A stretch of 21,273 nt of DNA from Pseudomonadota bacterium (GTDB lineage: Bacteria; Pseudomonadota; Gammaproteobacteria; Steroidobacterales; Steroidobacteraceae). The position numbers and the translations under genes were made by a program. Below are positions 1 to 7,913 of the stretch, piece after piece. The stretch is from the NCBI GenBank assembly GCA_023457495.1, contig JAEWLQ010000124.1, positions 1 to 21,273 of the forward strand, written 5' to 3'. Numbering within the stretch: the stretch's first letter is position 1; each line of letters opens with the position of its first letter. The notes beneath the pieces were generated by a model, which worked only from the letters and a program-made list of their open reading frames with translations, was not told the origin of the DNA and made no database searches.

Positions 1-1
1 C

Positions 2-748
2 ACGCCGTTCTTCGCCCCCTACCCCCCCGGGCGCGCGGGGCCCGCGCGCCCGCGGCCCACCGTCGCGGTGGTCGTTTACAACGACCACGGGCTCAATTTC
101 TTCCTCGACAAGATGCCGGCGTTCGCCGTCGGCGCGGCGCCCGCGTATCACAATGCCGATGAAGGCTGGGGACTGCCATCGCTGCAGCCCTTCCCCGGGG
201 ACCCGGCGTTCTCGTGGCACGTCATCGAGTCTCTCAGCGCCGCGGACTTCGACCTGACTACCTGCCAGGAGATGCTCGTCGATCACGGTTTCGTCGTTCC
301 CATGCAGCTGTTGTGGCAGGGCTCGCGCGCGGTCCGCACGATCCCGATACATGTGAACACGGTGCAGCATCCGTTGCCGAGCCCTGCCCGCTGCCTGAAG
401 TTCGGTGAGGCGCTGGGCCACGCCATCGCCGCCTGGCCCGCCGATGAGCGAGTGGTCGTGCTCGGCACGGGCGGACTGTCACACCAGCTCGACGGCCAAC
501 GGGCCGGGTTCATCAACAAGCCCTTCGACCTCTATTGCCTCGAAAAGATAGTCGACGAGCCCGAGGCTATCGCGCGGTATTCGATCCGCGAGCTGGTCGC
601 GCTGGCCGGCACGCAGGGCCCCGAACTCATCCAGTGGCTGGTGATGCGCGGGGCGCTCGGTGCCGAGGTGCGTACGCTGCAAAGCAACTACCACGTGCCC
701 ATCTCGAATACCGGCTCCGGGCTACTGCTGCTGGAGAAGGCCGCCTAG
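2..748 (+). CDS. ligB: Protocatechuate 4,5-dioxygenase beta subunit (LigB/PmdB type), 5' partial
   Basis: This is a class III extradiol dioxygenase catalytic subunit. The family uses Fe(II) to open the ring of protocatechuate (or gallate) between carbons 4 and 5 in the cytoplasm. The frame is open from base 2, so the N-terminus lies outside the window; the GTG at 68 is internal, because the family has about 50-60 residues before the YNDHG motif. Visible family signatures are YNDHG (an iron-ligand His), NADEGWG, a central VDHG, GTGGLSHQL with the catalytic-base His, and GPELIQW, whose Glu matches the third iron ligand. The first iron His is missing with the N-terminus. The wording is closer to PmdB of Comamonas-type 4,5-cleavage pathways than to Sphingobium LigB. 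No alpha subunit is visible. Codons at 20-58 are unusually G/C-rich and spell poorly conserved residues, probably a sequence-quality effect. Family certain; exact substrate less so. Confidence 0.88.
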   Translation, partial: TPFFAPYPPGRAGPARPRPTVAVVVYNDHGLNFFLDKMPAFAVGAAPAYHNADEGWGLPSLQPFPGDPAFSWHVIESLSAADFDLTTCQEMLVDHGFVVPMQLLWQGSRAVRTIPIHVNTVQHPLPSPARCLKFGEALGHAIAAWPADERVVVLGTGGLSHQLDGQRAGFINKPFDLYCLEKIVDEPEAIARYSIRELVALAGTQGPELIQWLVMRGALGAEVRTLQSNYHVPISNTGSGLLLLEKAA

Positions 749-805
749 TCGCACCTATCTCCCGTCGCCCTTTTTCGATGGCGCGAGAAGGGGCATAGTG
801 GCGCC

Positions 806-1279
806 ATGGCAGCAGTCACCATCTTTCGTGGACTCGTCCTCGCGGCGTTCGGCGTCCTGTTGGCCGGCATCGCCTCCGGAGTCCTGGCTTACTTCGGACC
901 CGCGTTGCCCGCGGAGGTCCAGTCCTACCTCGATTCGCGGAACGTCGGAACGATGGCGAATGTATTCTCCGAGGCGAACTGGGGCACGCAGGTCGCGGTC
1001 GGCATCACGTTCGTCGTCTATCTGATCGCCTATCTCGCCGCGCTGATCGGCCTGCTGCGGTTTCGCGGCTGGGCGCGCTGGCTGTTCATCATCGTGATCG
1101 CCCTCTCGCTCATATTCGCCATCTCCGGCGGAACGACGCTGTCGACGCCGCTCGAATCGCTGGTGTACACGGCCGGAAACATGGTGGACGGCGCCATTCT
1201 CACGCTGCTGTTCATCGAGCCCATCCGCGCGAAGTTCCGCGACGAGCCGATCGCGCCGCAGGTGCCCCTCGGTCCATGA
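806..1279 (+). CDS. Small four-helix integral membrane protein, function unknown
   Basis: The 157-aa protein has four strongly hydrophobic stretches at about residues 8-30, 63-85, 90-109 and 117-138, joined by short loops. The loop at 31-62 is polar, and the tail of about 18 residues is charged and then proline-rich. I do not recognise a named family or catalytic motif. The start ATG at 806 is preceded by a purine-rich AGAAGGGG about 13 bases away, a rather long spacing. Its stop overlaps the start of the sirtuin gene by four bases (ATGA), so the two are very likely co-translated. The overlap suggests, but does not prove, a functional link. There are 57 bp between this gene and the upstream dioxygenase, with no recognisable terminator. 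Confidence 0.75.
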   Translation: MAAVTIFRGLVLAAFGVLLAGIASGVLAYFGPALPAEVQSYLDSRNVGTMANVFSEANWGTQVAVGITFVVYLIAYLAALIGLLRFRGWARWLFIIVIALSLIFAISGGTTLSTPLESLVYTAGNMVDGAILTLLFIEPIRAKFRDEPIAPQVPLGP

Positions 1280-1983
1280 GCCAAGGGGACCGCCGCGAGA
1301 AGATAGTCGTCCTCTCCGGCTCCGGTCTCTCCGCCGAGAGCGGCCTGCCTACTTTCCGCGATGCCGCGGGCCTGTGGCGCCAGCACTCCTGGGTGGACCT
1401 CGCGAGCCCCGAGGGCTGGCGGCGCAATCCCGCCCTTGTACTCGAGTTCTACAACGAGCGGCGTGCGAAAGCGTGGGCGGCCGAGCCCAATGCCGCACAT
1501 CGCGCCATCGCGTCGCTGGAATCGCGATACGAGGTCGTGGTCGTCACCCAGAACGTCGACGCGCTGCACGAGCGCGCGGGGTCGACACGAGTGCTGCACG
1601 TGCACGGCGAACTTGCCTGGGCGCGCGGGACGGGGCCCGCACGCCATCGTTACCGTATCGACGGCGCGCCTATTTCCCTGGGTGAGACCTGCGACGAAGG
1701 CACGCAGCTTCGCCCGGACATCGTCTGGTTCGGCGAAGAGACACAACACATGGACGAGGCCCGCGCGCACGTGGCGAGCGCGGACAAGGTACTCGTCGTC
1801 GGCACCTCCCTGACCGTTTATCCAGCGGCCGGGCTGGTGGACGCCGCGAGGCCGGATAGCGAGCGGGTGCTGAATTCGCTGGAGATGGACGCGATCCCGC
1901 CGGGATTCCGCTTCGAGCGCGGCAAGGCGGGCGAGGTCATTCCGCGGATCGTGGACGCCTGGCTGCGGCGCGGGATCAGTTAG
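1276..1983 (+). CDS. cobB: Sir2-family NAD-dependent protein deacylase, zinc-less type
   Basis: Sirtuins remove acyl groups from lysines, consuming NAD and giving nicotinamide and O-acyl-ADP-ribose. The 235-aa protein shows the NAD-binding GSGLSAESGLPTFRD (residues 14-28), TQNVDALHERAG (91-102), the catalytic His in HVHGEL (His110), LRPDIVWFGE (145-154) and GTSLTVYPAAG. Tyr59 and Arg62 in FYNERR match the CobB/SIRT5 pair that selects succinyl and malonyl lysine, so desuccinylase activity is plausible. The four zinc cysteines normally found after HGEL are absent: the segment 111-144 has one Cys (139). A zinc-less subgroup with a similar 'CxxGxQLRPxIVWFGE' stretch is known to me from Bacteroidetes-like sirtuins, so this is a variant rather than a broken gene. 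It starts inside the stop of the membrane-protein gene and ends 29 bp from the convergent Rieske-flavin gene. Confidence 0.9.
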   Translation: MSQGDRREKIVVLSGSGLSAESGLPTFRDAAGLWRQHSWVDLASPEGWRRNPALVLEFYNERRAKAWAAEPNAAHRAIASLESRYEVVVVTQNVDALHERAGSTRVLHVHGELAWARGTGPARHRYRIDGAPISLGETCDEGTQLRPDIVWFGEETQHMDEARAHVASADKVLVVGTSLTVYPAAGLVDAARPDSERVLNSLEMDAIPPGFRFERGKAGEVIPRIVDAWLRRGIS

Positions 1984-2012
1984 TGTTTCGACTGCCGCGC
2001 AAGGCCATCGCG

Positions 2013-3113
2013 CTACGCCGACGCCTTGCGCCCTCCCCGTTCGATCGTCGGGTGCGACACCAGCGAATGCTGGATCAGGCAATTCGCCAGCTCCGCGCTG
2101 CGCGCGACCAGCTCGCGTGCGCCCTTGCTCAACTGCTCGCTGCCCTCGACGAATTCCACGTTCCGGTCCATCTCCTCGAATTCCCAGCCGAGCGAGTGAG
2201 CGATGAACGGGAACTGCGGAAGTAGATAGCCGATCTCGCTGAAGAAGCCCATCATCTGGCCGGCCACGGCCTGGATGCCGTCCTGGCCGCCGGTGATGAT
2301 GAACGCGGCGACCTTGTTCCGGATCAGGACCTTGTTGTTGATCGTGATCTGGTTCTGGATGCAGTTCATGCGCTCGACCATCTTGTAATACTGCGCGCTG
2401 GCCGCGCCCCAGCGGATCGGCGTCGCGATCAGCAGGATGTCGGCCCAGTGCACCGCGAGCTCGTACACCTGGTCGAGCTGGTCGGTCTTGTCCATCGAGG
2501 TGATCGAACACGGCCACGTGCAGGCCTTCGCCGCCTTGGAGTAGTAACCCTCGCAGTGCCGGAAGCGCAGGTCGTCGAGCCGGACGAGTTTCGTCTCGGC
2601 GCCGAGCGCGGACCTCGCGTGTTCCAGCGCGACCTCGAGCAGGTGCTCGGAGGTCGAAAAGCGCGGATTCCGGCGATCCATCGCGGTGGTCGAGATGCCG
2701 CCGACCCGCAGGCCGCCAGGCGCGCGTTCGGTGGAGCGCTCGAGTGGATGGGGCGCGTGCGGCAGGTGACCGCGCTTGCTGGTCGGCTTCGCGGTGACTA
2801 ACAACCGGCCGCCTTCCTCCTTCACGCCGTAACCCGGCACCTTGTCGGCTTCGTATCCCGGCTCGCCGTCGCCCGTGCAGCGATGAAACTTGTACTGGTG
2901 CCAGGGGCAGACGACGTATTCGCCATCGAGCCTGCCCTTGCCGAGCGGACCGCCGACGTGGTTGCAGACGTTCGAAATGACGCCGAACTTCCCGTCCCGG
3001 TACGACACGGCGACGAGACGGTCGCCGAGTTTCGCCTGCGACAACGGCTTGCCGCGGAATTCGTCGGCCGCGCCGACATCGATCCATTCACCGGGCTCGT
3101 TCATGTCGGCCAT
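2013..3113 (-). CDS. Rieske [2Fe-2S] ferredoxin fused to flavodoxin-like NADPH/FMN reductase domain
   Basis: This is a 366-aa two-domain redox protein. Residues 8-108 form a Rieske ferredoxin of the dioxygenase/nitrite-reductase small-subunit type, with ligands C50-x-H52 and C69-x2-H72. After a basic, proline-rich linker (about 109-135), residues 136-350 form a flavodoxin-like fold of the NADPH-dependent FMN reductase (FMN_red/Flavodoxin_2) type; ATPIRWGAASAQYYK (230-244) is the typical flavin-binding loop region. This would join NAD(P)H-flavin chemistry to a one-electron iron-sulfur carrier, a plausible self-contained electron donor. The partner is unknown. The start at 3113 is set by a strong AGGAG at 3119-3123, five bases away; the longer open frame runs into the divergent transporter and is spurious. 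It is divergent from the MFS gene. Domains are certain; the physiological role is not. Confidence 0.87.
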   Translation of the reverse strand: MADMNEPGEWIDVGAADEFRGKPLSQAKLGDRLVAVSYRDGKFGVISNVCNHVGGPLGKGRLDGEYVVCPWHQYKFHRCTGDGEPGYEADKVPGYGVKEEGGRLLVTAKPTSKRGHLPHAPHPLERSTERAPGGLRVGGISTTAMDRRNPRFSTSEHLLEVALEHARSALGAETKLVRLDDLRFRHCEGYYSKAAKACTWPCSITSMDKTDQLDQVYELAVHWADILLIATPIRWGAASAQYYKMVERMNCIQNQITINNKVLIRNKVAAFIITGGQDGIQAVAGQMMGFFSEIGYLLPQFPFIAHSLGWEFEEMDRNVEFVEGSEQLSKGARELVARSAELANCLIQHSLVSHPTIERGGRKASA

Positions 3114-3118
3114 GATAA

Positions 3119-3123
3119 CTCCT
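3119..3123 (-). promoter_or_regulatory. Ribosome-binding site deciding the Rieske-flavin start
   Basis: AGGAG on the minus strand lies five bases upstream of the ATG at 3113. It supports that start over the longer in-frame open frame reaching 3539 and over the second Met codon at 3104. It sits inside the 36-bp divergent gap, so the promoter of this gene must lie at least partly inside the beginning of the MFS coding region. Confidence 0.7.
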
Positions 3124-3149
3124 GTCGCGTGCCCTACACTGTCGCGCAC

Positions 3150-4427
3150 ATGACCGATCTCGAACGAACCACCATGGCGCGCGTCACCTGGCGCCTCCTG
3201 CCGTTCCTGCTGCTGCTCTACATCATTTCGTGGCTCGACCGCGTCAACGTCGGGTTCGCGAAGCTGCAGATGAACGCCGATCTCGGGTTGAGCGACACGG
3301 CCTATGGACTGGGGGCCGGCATCTTCTTCATCGGTTATGGCCTGTGCGAGATACCGAGCAACCTGCTGCTCGTGCGCTTCGGCGCGCGGATCTGGATCGC
3401 GCGCATCATGATCACCTGGGGACTCATCTCGGCCGGCATGATGTTCGTGCAGGGACCGTGGAGCTTCTACGTGCTGCGCTTCCTGCTGGGCGTCGCCGAG
3501 GCCGGGTTCCTGCCGGGCATCATCTATTACCTGAGCCACTGGTTCCCGCGCTCGTACCGCGCGAACGCCGTGTCGTGGTTCATGATCGGTATCCCGCTGT
3601 CCATCGTGTTCGGCGGACCGTTGTCCGGATGGTTGTTAGGCTTCGACGGACACCTCGGCCTGCACGGCTGGCAATGGATGTTTCTGCTCGAAGGATTGCC
3701 CGCGGTCTTGCTGGGCTTCGTCGTGCTCGGCTTCCTCACCGATAGTCCAGCCGAGGCGAAGTGGCTCACGCCGCAGCAGCGCGAGTGGCTCACGCAACGA
3801 ATCGCGAACGAGCACACCGAAGCGCATGCTCGGCACGGCGTCGGCCTGCGCCAGGCATTGCTGCATCCCACGGTGTGGCTGCTCGCGCTGATCATGTTCT
3901 GCTGCCAGACGGGTAGTTATGGCTTCACGTTGTGGGTGCCCACGATCGTGAAGAGTCTTTCCGATTTCACCAACCTGCAGGTGGGATTCTTCTCGGCGAT
4001 TCCTTACGTCGCCGCGGCGATCGGCATGGTGCTGATCGGCCGCAGCTCGGACCAGACGGGCGAACGGTTCCTGCACATCGCCATTCCCTCGGTCATCGGC
4101 GCGGCGGGCTTCGTGGCCACCGGGCTCATCACCGCACCGGCGGCGGCAATGATTGCGTTGTCGGTTGCCGCGGTGGGCGACTACGGGACGCGCGGGCCGT
4201 TCTGGGCTTTGCCGGGGAAATTCCTGGCCGGCAGCGCCGCCGCCGGCGCCATCGCGCTGATCAATTCAATGGGCGCTTTTGGCGGGTTCGTCGGACCGTA
4301 TGCGGTCGGATATCTCAAGGACGCGACGGGGAGCTTCACGAGCGGGCTGTTCCTGCTCGCCGGAATCCTGCTGACGGGAGCAATCCTCACGCTCGTGCTC
4401 CGCAAGGCACGCGTGCTGGCGGACTGA
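3150..4427 (+). CDS. MFS transporter, anion:cation symporter (ACS)-like
   Basis: The 425-aa major facilitator superfamily protein has about 12 membrane segments. The N-terminal WRLLPFLLLLYIISWLDRVN and NVGFAKLQM (14-42), the first-half signature GYGLCEIPSNLLLVRFGAR (62-80) and the charged central loop around 220-250 are typical of the ACS/phthalate-permease subfamily. That family takes up organic anions such as hexonates, tartrate, phthalate and hydroxy-aromatic acids with protons. Substrate is not decidable from sequence; an aromatic acid is an inference from the dioxygenase subunit 2.4 kb away. The ATG at 3150 has no clear Shine-Dalgarno. A second ATG at 3174 (MARVTWR) would also leave the first helix intact. 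Open sequence upstream of 3150 is antisense to the Rieske gene and was not used. Confidence 0.88.
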   Translation: MTDLERTTMARVTWRLLPFLLLLYIISWLDRVNVGFAKLQMNADLGLSDTAYGLGAGIFFIGYGLCEIPSNLLLVRFGARIWIARIMITWGLISAGMMFVQGPWSFYVLRFLLGVAEAGFLPGIIYYLSHWFPRSYRANAVSWFMIGIPLSIVFGGPLSGWLLGFDGHLGLHGWQWMFLLEGLPAVLLGFVVLGFLTDSPAEAKWLTPQQREWLTQRIANEHTEAHARHGVGLRQALLHPTVWLLALIMFCCQTGSYGFTLWVPTIVKSLSDFTNLQVGFFSAIPYVAAAIGMVLIGRSSDQTGERFLHIAIPSVIGAAGFVATGLITAPAAAMIALSVAAVGDYGTRGPFWALPGKFLAGSAAAGAIALINSMGAFGGFVGPYAVGYLKDATGSFTSGLFLLAGILLTGAILTLVLRKARVLAD

Positions 4428-4519
4428 TGAGAACATTCCTCGTTTCCTGACCAGGCGCGGCTGCGGGCGTTCGGTGCACAGGTCTTGAAACGTCCCGACT
4501 CCCGGACGAATCTCCCGCC

Positions 4520-4864
4520 ATGAAAACCACTCTCTACGGAATCAGGAACTGCGACACGATGAAGAAGGCGCGCGCCTGGCTCGATGGCCACGGCGTCGAG
4601 TACACCTTCCACGATTACAAGATAGAAGGCATCGACGCGGCGAAGCTGCGGGAATGGATAGCCGCGGCGGGATGGGAGACGCTGCTCAACCGCGCCGGCA
4701 CCACCTTCCGCAAACTACCCGATGCGGACAAGAAGGACATCGACGAGCGCCGCGCCATCGCCCTGATGCTCGCGCAGCCCTCGATGATCAAGCGGCCGGT
4801 GCTCGAGCGCGGCCGCAAACTGCTGATCGGCTTCAGCCCGGAAAAGTATTCGGCTCTCGAGTGA
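4520..4864 (+). CDS. yffB: YffB-like ArsC/Spx-family protein
   Basis: This is a 114-aa thioredoxin-fold protein of the ArsC/Spx superfamily. The N-terminal MKTTLYGIRNCDTMKKARAW carries the single conserved Cys (Cys11) in NCDT, and the C-terminal half has the conserved IKRP and GFSPEKY. The whole length aligns by eye with E. coli YffB, including FHDY, W-E-x-LLN and the GTTFRKL segment. YffB proteins are glutathione-linked thiol reductase candidates; true arsenate reduction has not been the accepted role, so I would not call it an arsenic gene. It lies 92 bp after the transporter on the same strand with no visible terminator, so cotranscription is possible. No good Shine-Dalgarno precedes the ATG. 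The next gene is convergent. Confidence 0.88.
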   Translation: MKTTLYGIRNCDTMKKARAWLDGHGVEYTFHDYKIEGIDAAKLREWIAAAGWETLLNRAGTTFRKLPDADKKDIDERRAIALMLAQPSMIKRPVLERGRKLLIGFSPEKYSALE

Positions 4865-4900
4865 AGGGCGCCCCCCCGCACCGGACCGCGCCCAGGCCCG

Positions 4901-4914
4901 CCGGGAATGCCCGG
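4901..4914. terminator. Weak hairpin between convergent yffB and TonB receptor genes
   Basis: A 5-bp inverted repeat, CCGGG-AATG-CCCGG, sits in the 56-bp gap between the two convergent stop codons. There is no T-tract on either side, so if it ends transcription it does so weakly or by slowing converging polymerases. This is a positional guess only. Confidence 0.2.
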
Positions 4915-4920
4915 TCTTGG

Positions 4921-7797
4921 TTAGAAGCCGTATTTGACCGAGACGGCCCAGAACCTGCCCGGCAGGTCATAAGTGCCCGCGTCGTATCCGTTGAGCGAAC
5001 AGCTGTAGCAGATGGGCGGGTCTTCATCCAGAACGTTGTTCACCGCCACGGCGACACGCAGATCTTCGATGCCGCTCCACGCGAGCATGAAGTCGTTGTA
5101 GAACGTGCTGCCGAGCTCGTGGAACTCCTCGTCCGCGTCGCAGCCGGGAACGTCGGGCGTCAGCGCGTTGCCGCAGTATTCGTTCACCGCGTCGATGTAG
5201 CGCATCGTCCAGCTCACCTCCCAGCCGGCGCGCCGCCAGCCGAAGTTGAGATTGGCCTGGATCTCGGGGATCGCGCTGTCGCCGACTTCGATGCCCACGG
5301 TGCGCTGGGACACGATGCCGTCCGTGTCCACCGCCGAGAAGTCGTTGACGTAGGTCGCCTGGAGGCCTAACCACAACTGGCCCCAGTCGCGCTCGCTGCC
5401 GAGCCAGTCCGCCTTGAAGTCGAACCCGTCGGTTTCGATGGTGCCGAGGTTGTCGAGGAAGTTGTTGGGTGGATTGAGATTGCCGCTCGGCTGGCGGTTG
5501 AACGGAGAGCACAGCGTGGGATCGGTGCCGCCGGCCGCGAGACAGGCGTTGAGCAGCGCCGCGATGTCGCGCGCCTGGATGCCGTCGTCGATTTCGTGGC
5601 TGAAGTACGTGAGTTCGAAGGTGAGGCGCTCGGCGAATCCTTCGGCCCACGTGGCGTCGTGCACGATGCCGATCGTGTAGCTGTCGGAGGTCTCGGGTTG
5701 CAGCTCCGGATTGCCGCCGGTGAAGGTCGAGATCTGTGTGTTCGCCTGCTCGAAGCCCGACGGCACACCCTGCGCGCGGCACGCGGTTTCGAGCGGCGTG
5801 GTGTTCGGCCCGTCCGCGTCATTGACGACGAGGCTGCCGGTCGGGCCGCAGGGATCCGTCAGCGTGGCATCGAACTGCGTGAGGCCGTACAACTCGCCGA
5901 GGTTCGGCGCGCGGAAGCCGGTGGAATACGTGCCGCGGAATGCCAGCGCCTGGATGGGCTGCCAGCGCAGGCCCACCTTCCCGGTGGTTTCGCTGCCGAA
6001 CGTCGAGTAGTCGGAGTATCTCACCGCCGCGCTCAGGTCGAGCGAGTCGAGCAGCGGAAAGCGGAACTCCGCGTAAACCTCGTCGACGCTGTAGTCCGCG
6101 GACACCGGCGACGCGAAGGAATCCTGCGATTCCCCCGTCTGGCGCAACGGGTCGGGATCGAAGTCGCCCTCATACTCGCGATGCTCGACGCCGACCGCGA
6201 AACCCGCGGTGCGGTCGCCGATGTCGAACATGTCGCCTGTGACGTTCGCCGCGACGAGTTGCAGCGTCTGCTTGCTCGAATCGATCTGCGTGGTGCGGAT
6301 GAAGTCGATCATCTCCTGCGTGAAAGGCCGCCCCTGGCCACCGAACAGGTCCAGCGGTGTGCAGTTGAGCACCTGCGCGCAGACCGCCGGATCGCCGAGC
6401 GCGAGCTGGATCTTTCCGATGTTGAAGCCGTTCGTGAACGACTGGTCCGCGTTGTTCTCGGACTGCACGAAGTTGAAGTCCCAGCGGAAGCGGTCACCGG
6501 TTCCGAACTTGCCGTCGAACCCGACATTGAAATACCAGGTGTCGACGTCCTGCTCGAACAGGCGCGGTCCCACTTCGATGGGACGGCGCGTCAGCACCGC
6601 GAAGTTGCTGTTCGCGTCGAGGTCGATGCCGAACGGATTGAAGGGGTTCAGCGCGGAAATCGAAGTGGTATCCGCGATGCCGCCGGTGCCCGCGCTGGGT
6701 CCCACGAAGATCGGCTCGGGGGCGGCGCGATTGGTCGACACGCGATTGTTGAACAGTCCCTTGACCGTGACGTTGACGTCGTCGCTGATCGCGAACGTCA
6801 TGCGCGCGAACATCGACTTGCGCTGCGAAGGGGTGAGCAGCAGGTTGTAAGGCGCGTAGTTGAAGCGATCCGCGCTGCCGAAATCATGATAGGTCCCGGC
6901 CGCCGGGTCCGCGGGATTCCAGACGGGAGTCGTCGTGCCGTTGTTGAGGGTGAGATCGTAGAAGGTGTCCGGAGAGCTGCACGACCCGACCGAGCCCGGC
7001 GGCCGCGCCGGATCGCAGAAGGTGAACCGCCCCTGCGGGATACCCGAGCTTCCGGCGGCGATCCCCGCGAGCGGCTGCGGGAAGGAGGACTGCTCCCACT
7101 CACCCGAATCGATACCCTCCTGCTCGAAGTAGCTCGCGACGAACATGCCGGAGAATCTCTCGCCCGCACCGCCCACCGTGAGGCTCACGTCGGTAGTTGG
7201 ACCGCCGAGATCGAACTCGCCGCGATAGGCGTTGATCTCGATTCCCTCGACGCTCTTGCGTGTGATGATGTTGACGACGCCCGCGATCGCATCCGAGCCG
7301 TAGATAGACGAGGCGCCGTCTTCGAGCACCTCGATGCGGTCGATGATGCTCATGGGAATCGTGTTGAGATCGGCCGAGCCGGACACACCGGAGGCCGATG
7401 ATTCGTTGACCCAGCGGATGCCGTCGACGAGCACGAGCACGCGCTTGCTGCCGAGGTTGCGCAGGTCGACCTGCGCCGAGCCGGCGCCGATGCCGCCGCC
7501 GTCGGGTGGATAGCCGAAGTTTCCCGACGAGTTGAACTTGGTGTTGAGCGCCTTGCCGCCGGTGGTCACCTGCTGCAGCAGGTCGCCGACGCTCGCGAGC
7601 CCGGTGCGGTCGATCGCCGCGCGATCGATGATCGACAGCGGCTGCTGCGAGGTCGCGCTCGACTGGATGATGCGCGAGCCGGTGACGACGACTTCCTGCA
7701 TCGACTCCGCTTCCTGCGGTTCCTGCGCGCCCGCCATCCTGGCGATTGCGAGAGCCGCCAGTACCGACGCTGCCCGGGTGAATGGACGAATGTTCAT
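4921..7797 (-). CDS. TonB-dependent outer-membrane receptor (958 aa)
   Basis: TonB-dependent receptors are 22-stranded outer-membrane barrels that import siderophores, cobalamin, saccharides or other solutes using the TonB-ExbBD motor. A signal peptide spans residues 1-24 (cut after MAGA), followed by a TonB-box-like QEVVVTGSRI (34-43). The plug domain covers about 50-180 with LVLVDGIRWV, IDRIEVLEDGASSIYGSDA and IAGVVNIITRK. The barrel follows and ends in KYGF, the terminal aromatic expected for outer-membrane insertion. Cysteine pairs in predicted loops (for example near 262-272 and 475-480) suggest extracellular disulfides. The style is that of the substrate-unassigned receptors abundant in Xanthomonadales. 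AAGGTG, seven bases before the ATG, is a good ribosome site. It is divergent from the DUF3187 gene across 192 bp. No STN domain is present, so FecI/FecR-type signalling is unlikely. Substrate unknown. Confidence 0.93.
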   Translation of the reverse strand: MNIRPFTRAASVLAALAIARMAGAQEPQEAESMQEVVVTGSRIIQSSATSQQPLSIIDRAAIDRTGLASVGDLLQQVTTGGKALNTKFNSSGNFGYPPDGGGIGAGSAQVDLRNLGSKRVLVLVDGIRWVNESSASGVSGSADLNTIPMSIIDRIEVLEDGASSIYGSDAIAGVVNIITRKSVEGIEINAYRGEFDLGGPTTDVSLTVGGAGERFSGMFVASYFEQEGIDSGEWEQSSFPQPLAGIAAGSSGIPQGRFTFCDPARPPGSVGSCSSPDTFYDLTLNNGTTTPVWNPADPAAGTYHDFGSADRFNYAPYNLLLTPSQRKSMFARMTFAISDDVNVTVKGLFNNRVSTNRAAPEPIFVGPSAGTGGIADTTSISALNPFNPFGIDLDANSNFAVLTRRPIEVGPRLFEQDVDTWYFNVGFDGKFGTGDRFRWDFNFVQSENNADQSFTNGFNIGKIQLALGDPAVCAQVLNCTPLDLFGGQGRPFTQEMIDFIRTTQIDSSKQTLQLVAANVTGDMFDIGDRTAGFAVGVEHREYEGDFDPDPLRQTGESQDSFASPVSADYSVDEVYAEFRFPLLDSLDLSAAVRYSDYSTFGSETTGKVGLRWQPIQALAFRGTYSTGFRAPNLGELYGLTQFDATLTDPCGPTGSLVVNDADGPNTTPLETACRAQGVPSGFEQANTQISTFTGGNPELQPETSDSYTIGIVHDATWAEGFAERLTFELTYFSHEIDDGIQARDIAALLNACLAAGGTDPTLCSPFNRQPSGNLNPPNNFLDNLGTIETDGFDFKADWLGSERDWGQLWLGLQATYVNDFSAVDTDGIVSQRTVGIEVGDSAIPEIQANLNFGWRRAGWEVSWTMRYIDAVNEYCGNALTPDVPGCDADEEFHELGSTFYNDFMLAWSGIEDLRVAVAVNNVLDEDPPICYSCSLNGYDAGTYDLPGRFWAVSVKYGF

Positions 7798-7913
7798 GGC
7801 TCACCTTCCGTGGTTCGTGTGCCGCGAATCGCTCTGCGCAATGCCGGCGATATACGCCAGCTCGCGAAGAAAAGAAGTCAGATGTGGCGCACATGCGACC
7901 CGACCTGGTCTGC

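Noticed and set aside
1030..3087. 685-aa minus-strand open frame across the membrane protein, sirtuin and Rieske gene
   Set aside because: Arginine-rich, low-complexity translation typical of antisense frames in GC-rich DNA; it overlaps three genes with clear family motifs.
2883..3149. N-terminal extension of the MFS transporter
   Set aside because: The added residues are antisense to the Rieske domain and the family starts a few residues before the first helix, as at 3150.
3114..3539. N-terminal extension of the Rieske-flavin protein
   Set aside because: It would be antisense to the transporter; the AGGAG five bases before ATG 3113 and the Rieske domain start set the shorter form.
4520..4864. 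Arsenate reductase (arsenic resistance)
   Set aside because: Closer to YffB by NCDT, IKRP and GFSPEKY, and no other ars gene is nearby.
5596..7401. 601-aa plus-strand open frame inside the first TonB receptor
   Set aside because: It is antisense to a receptor with plug and barrel motifs and shows no domain of its own.
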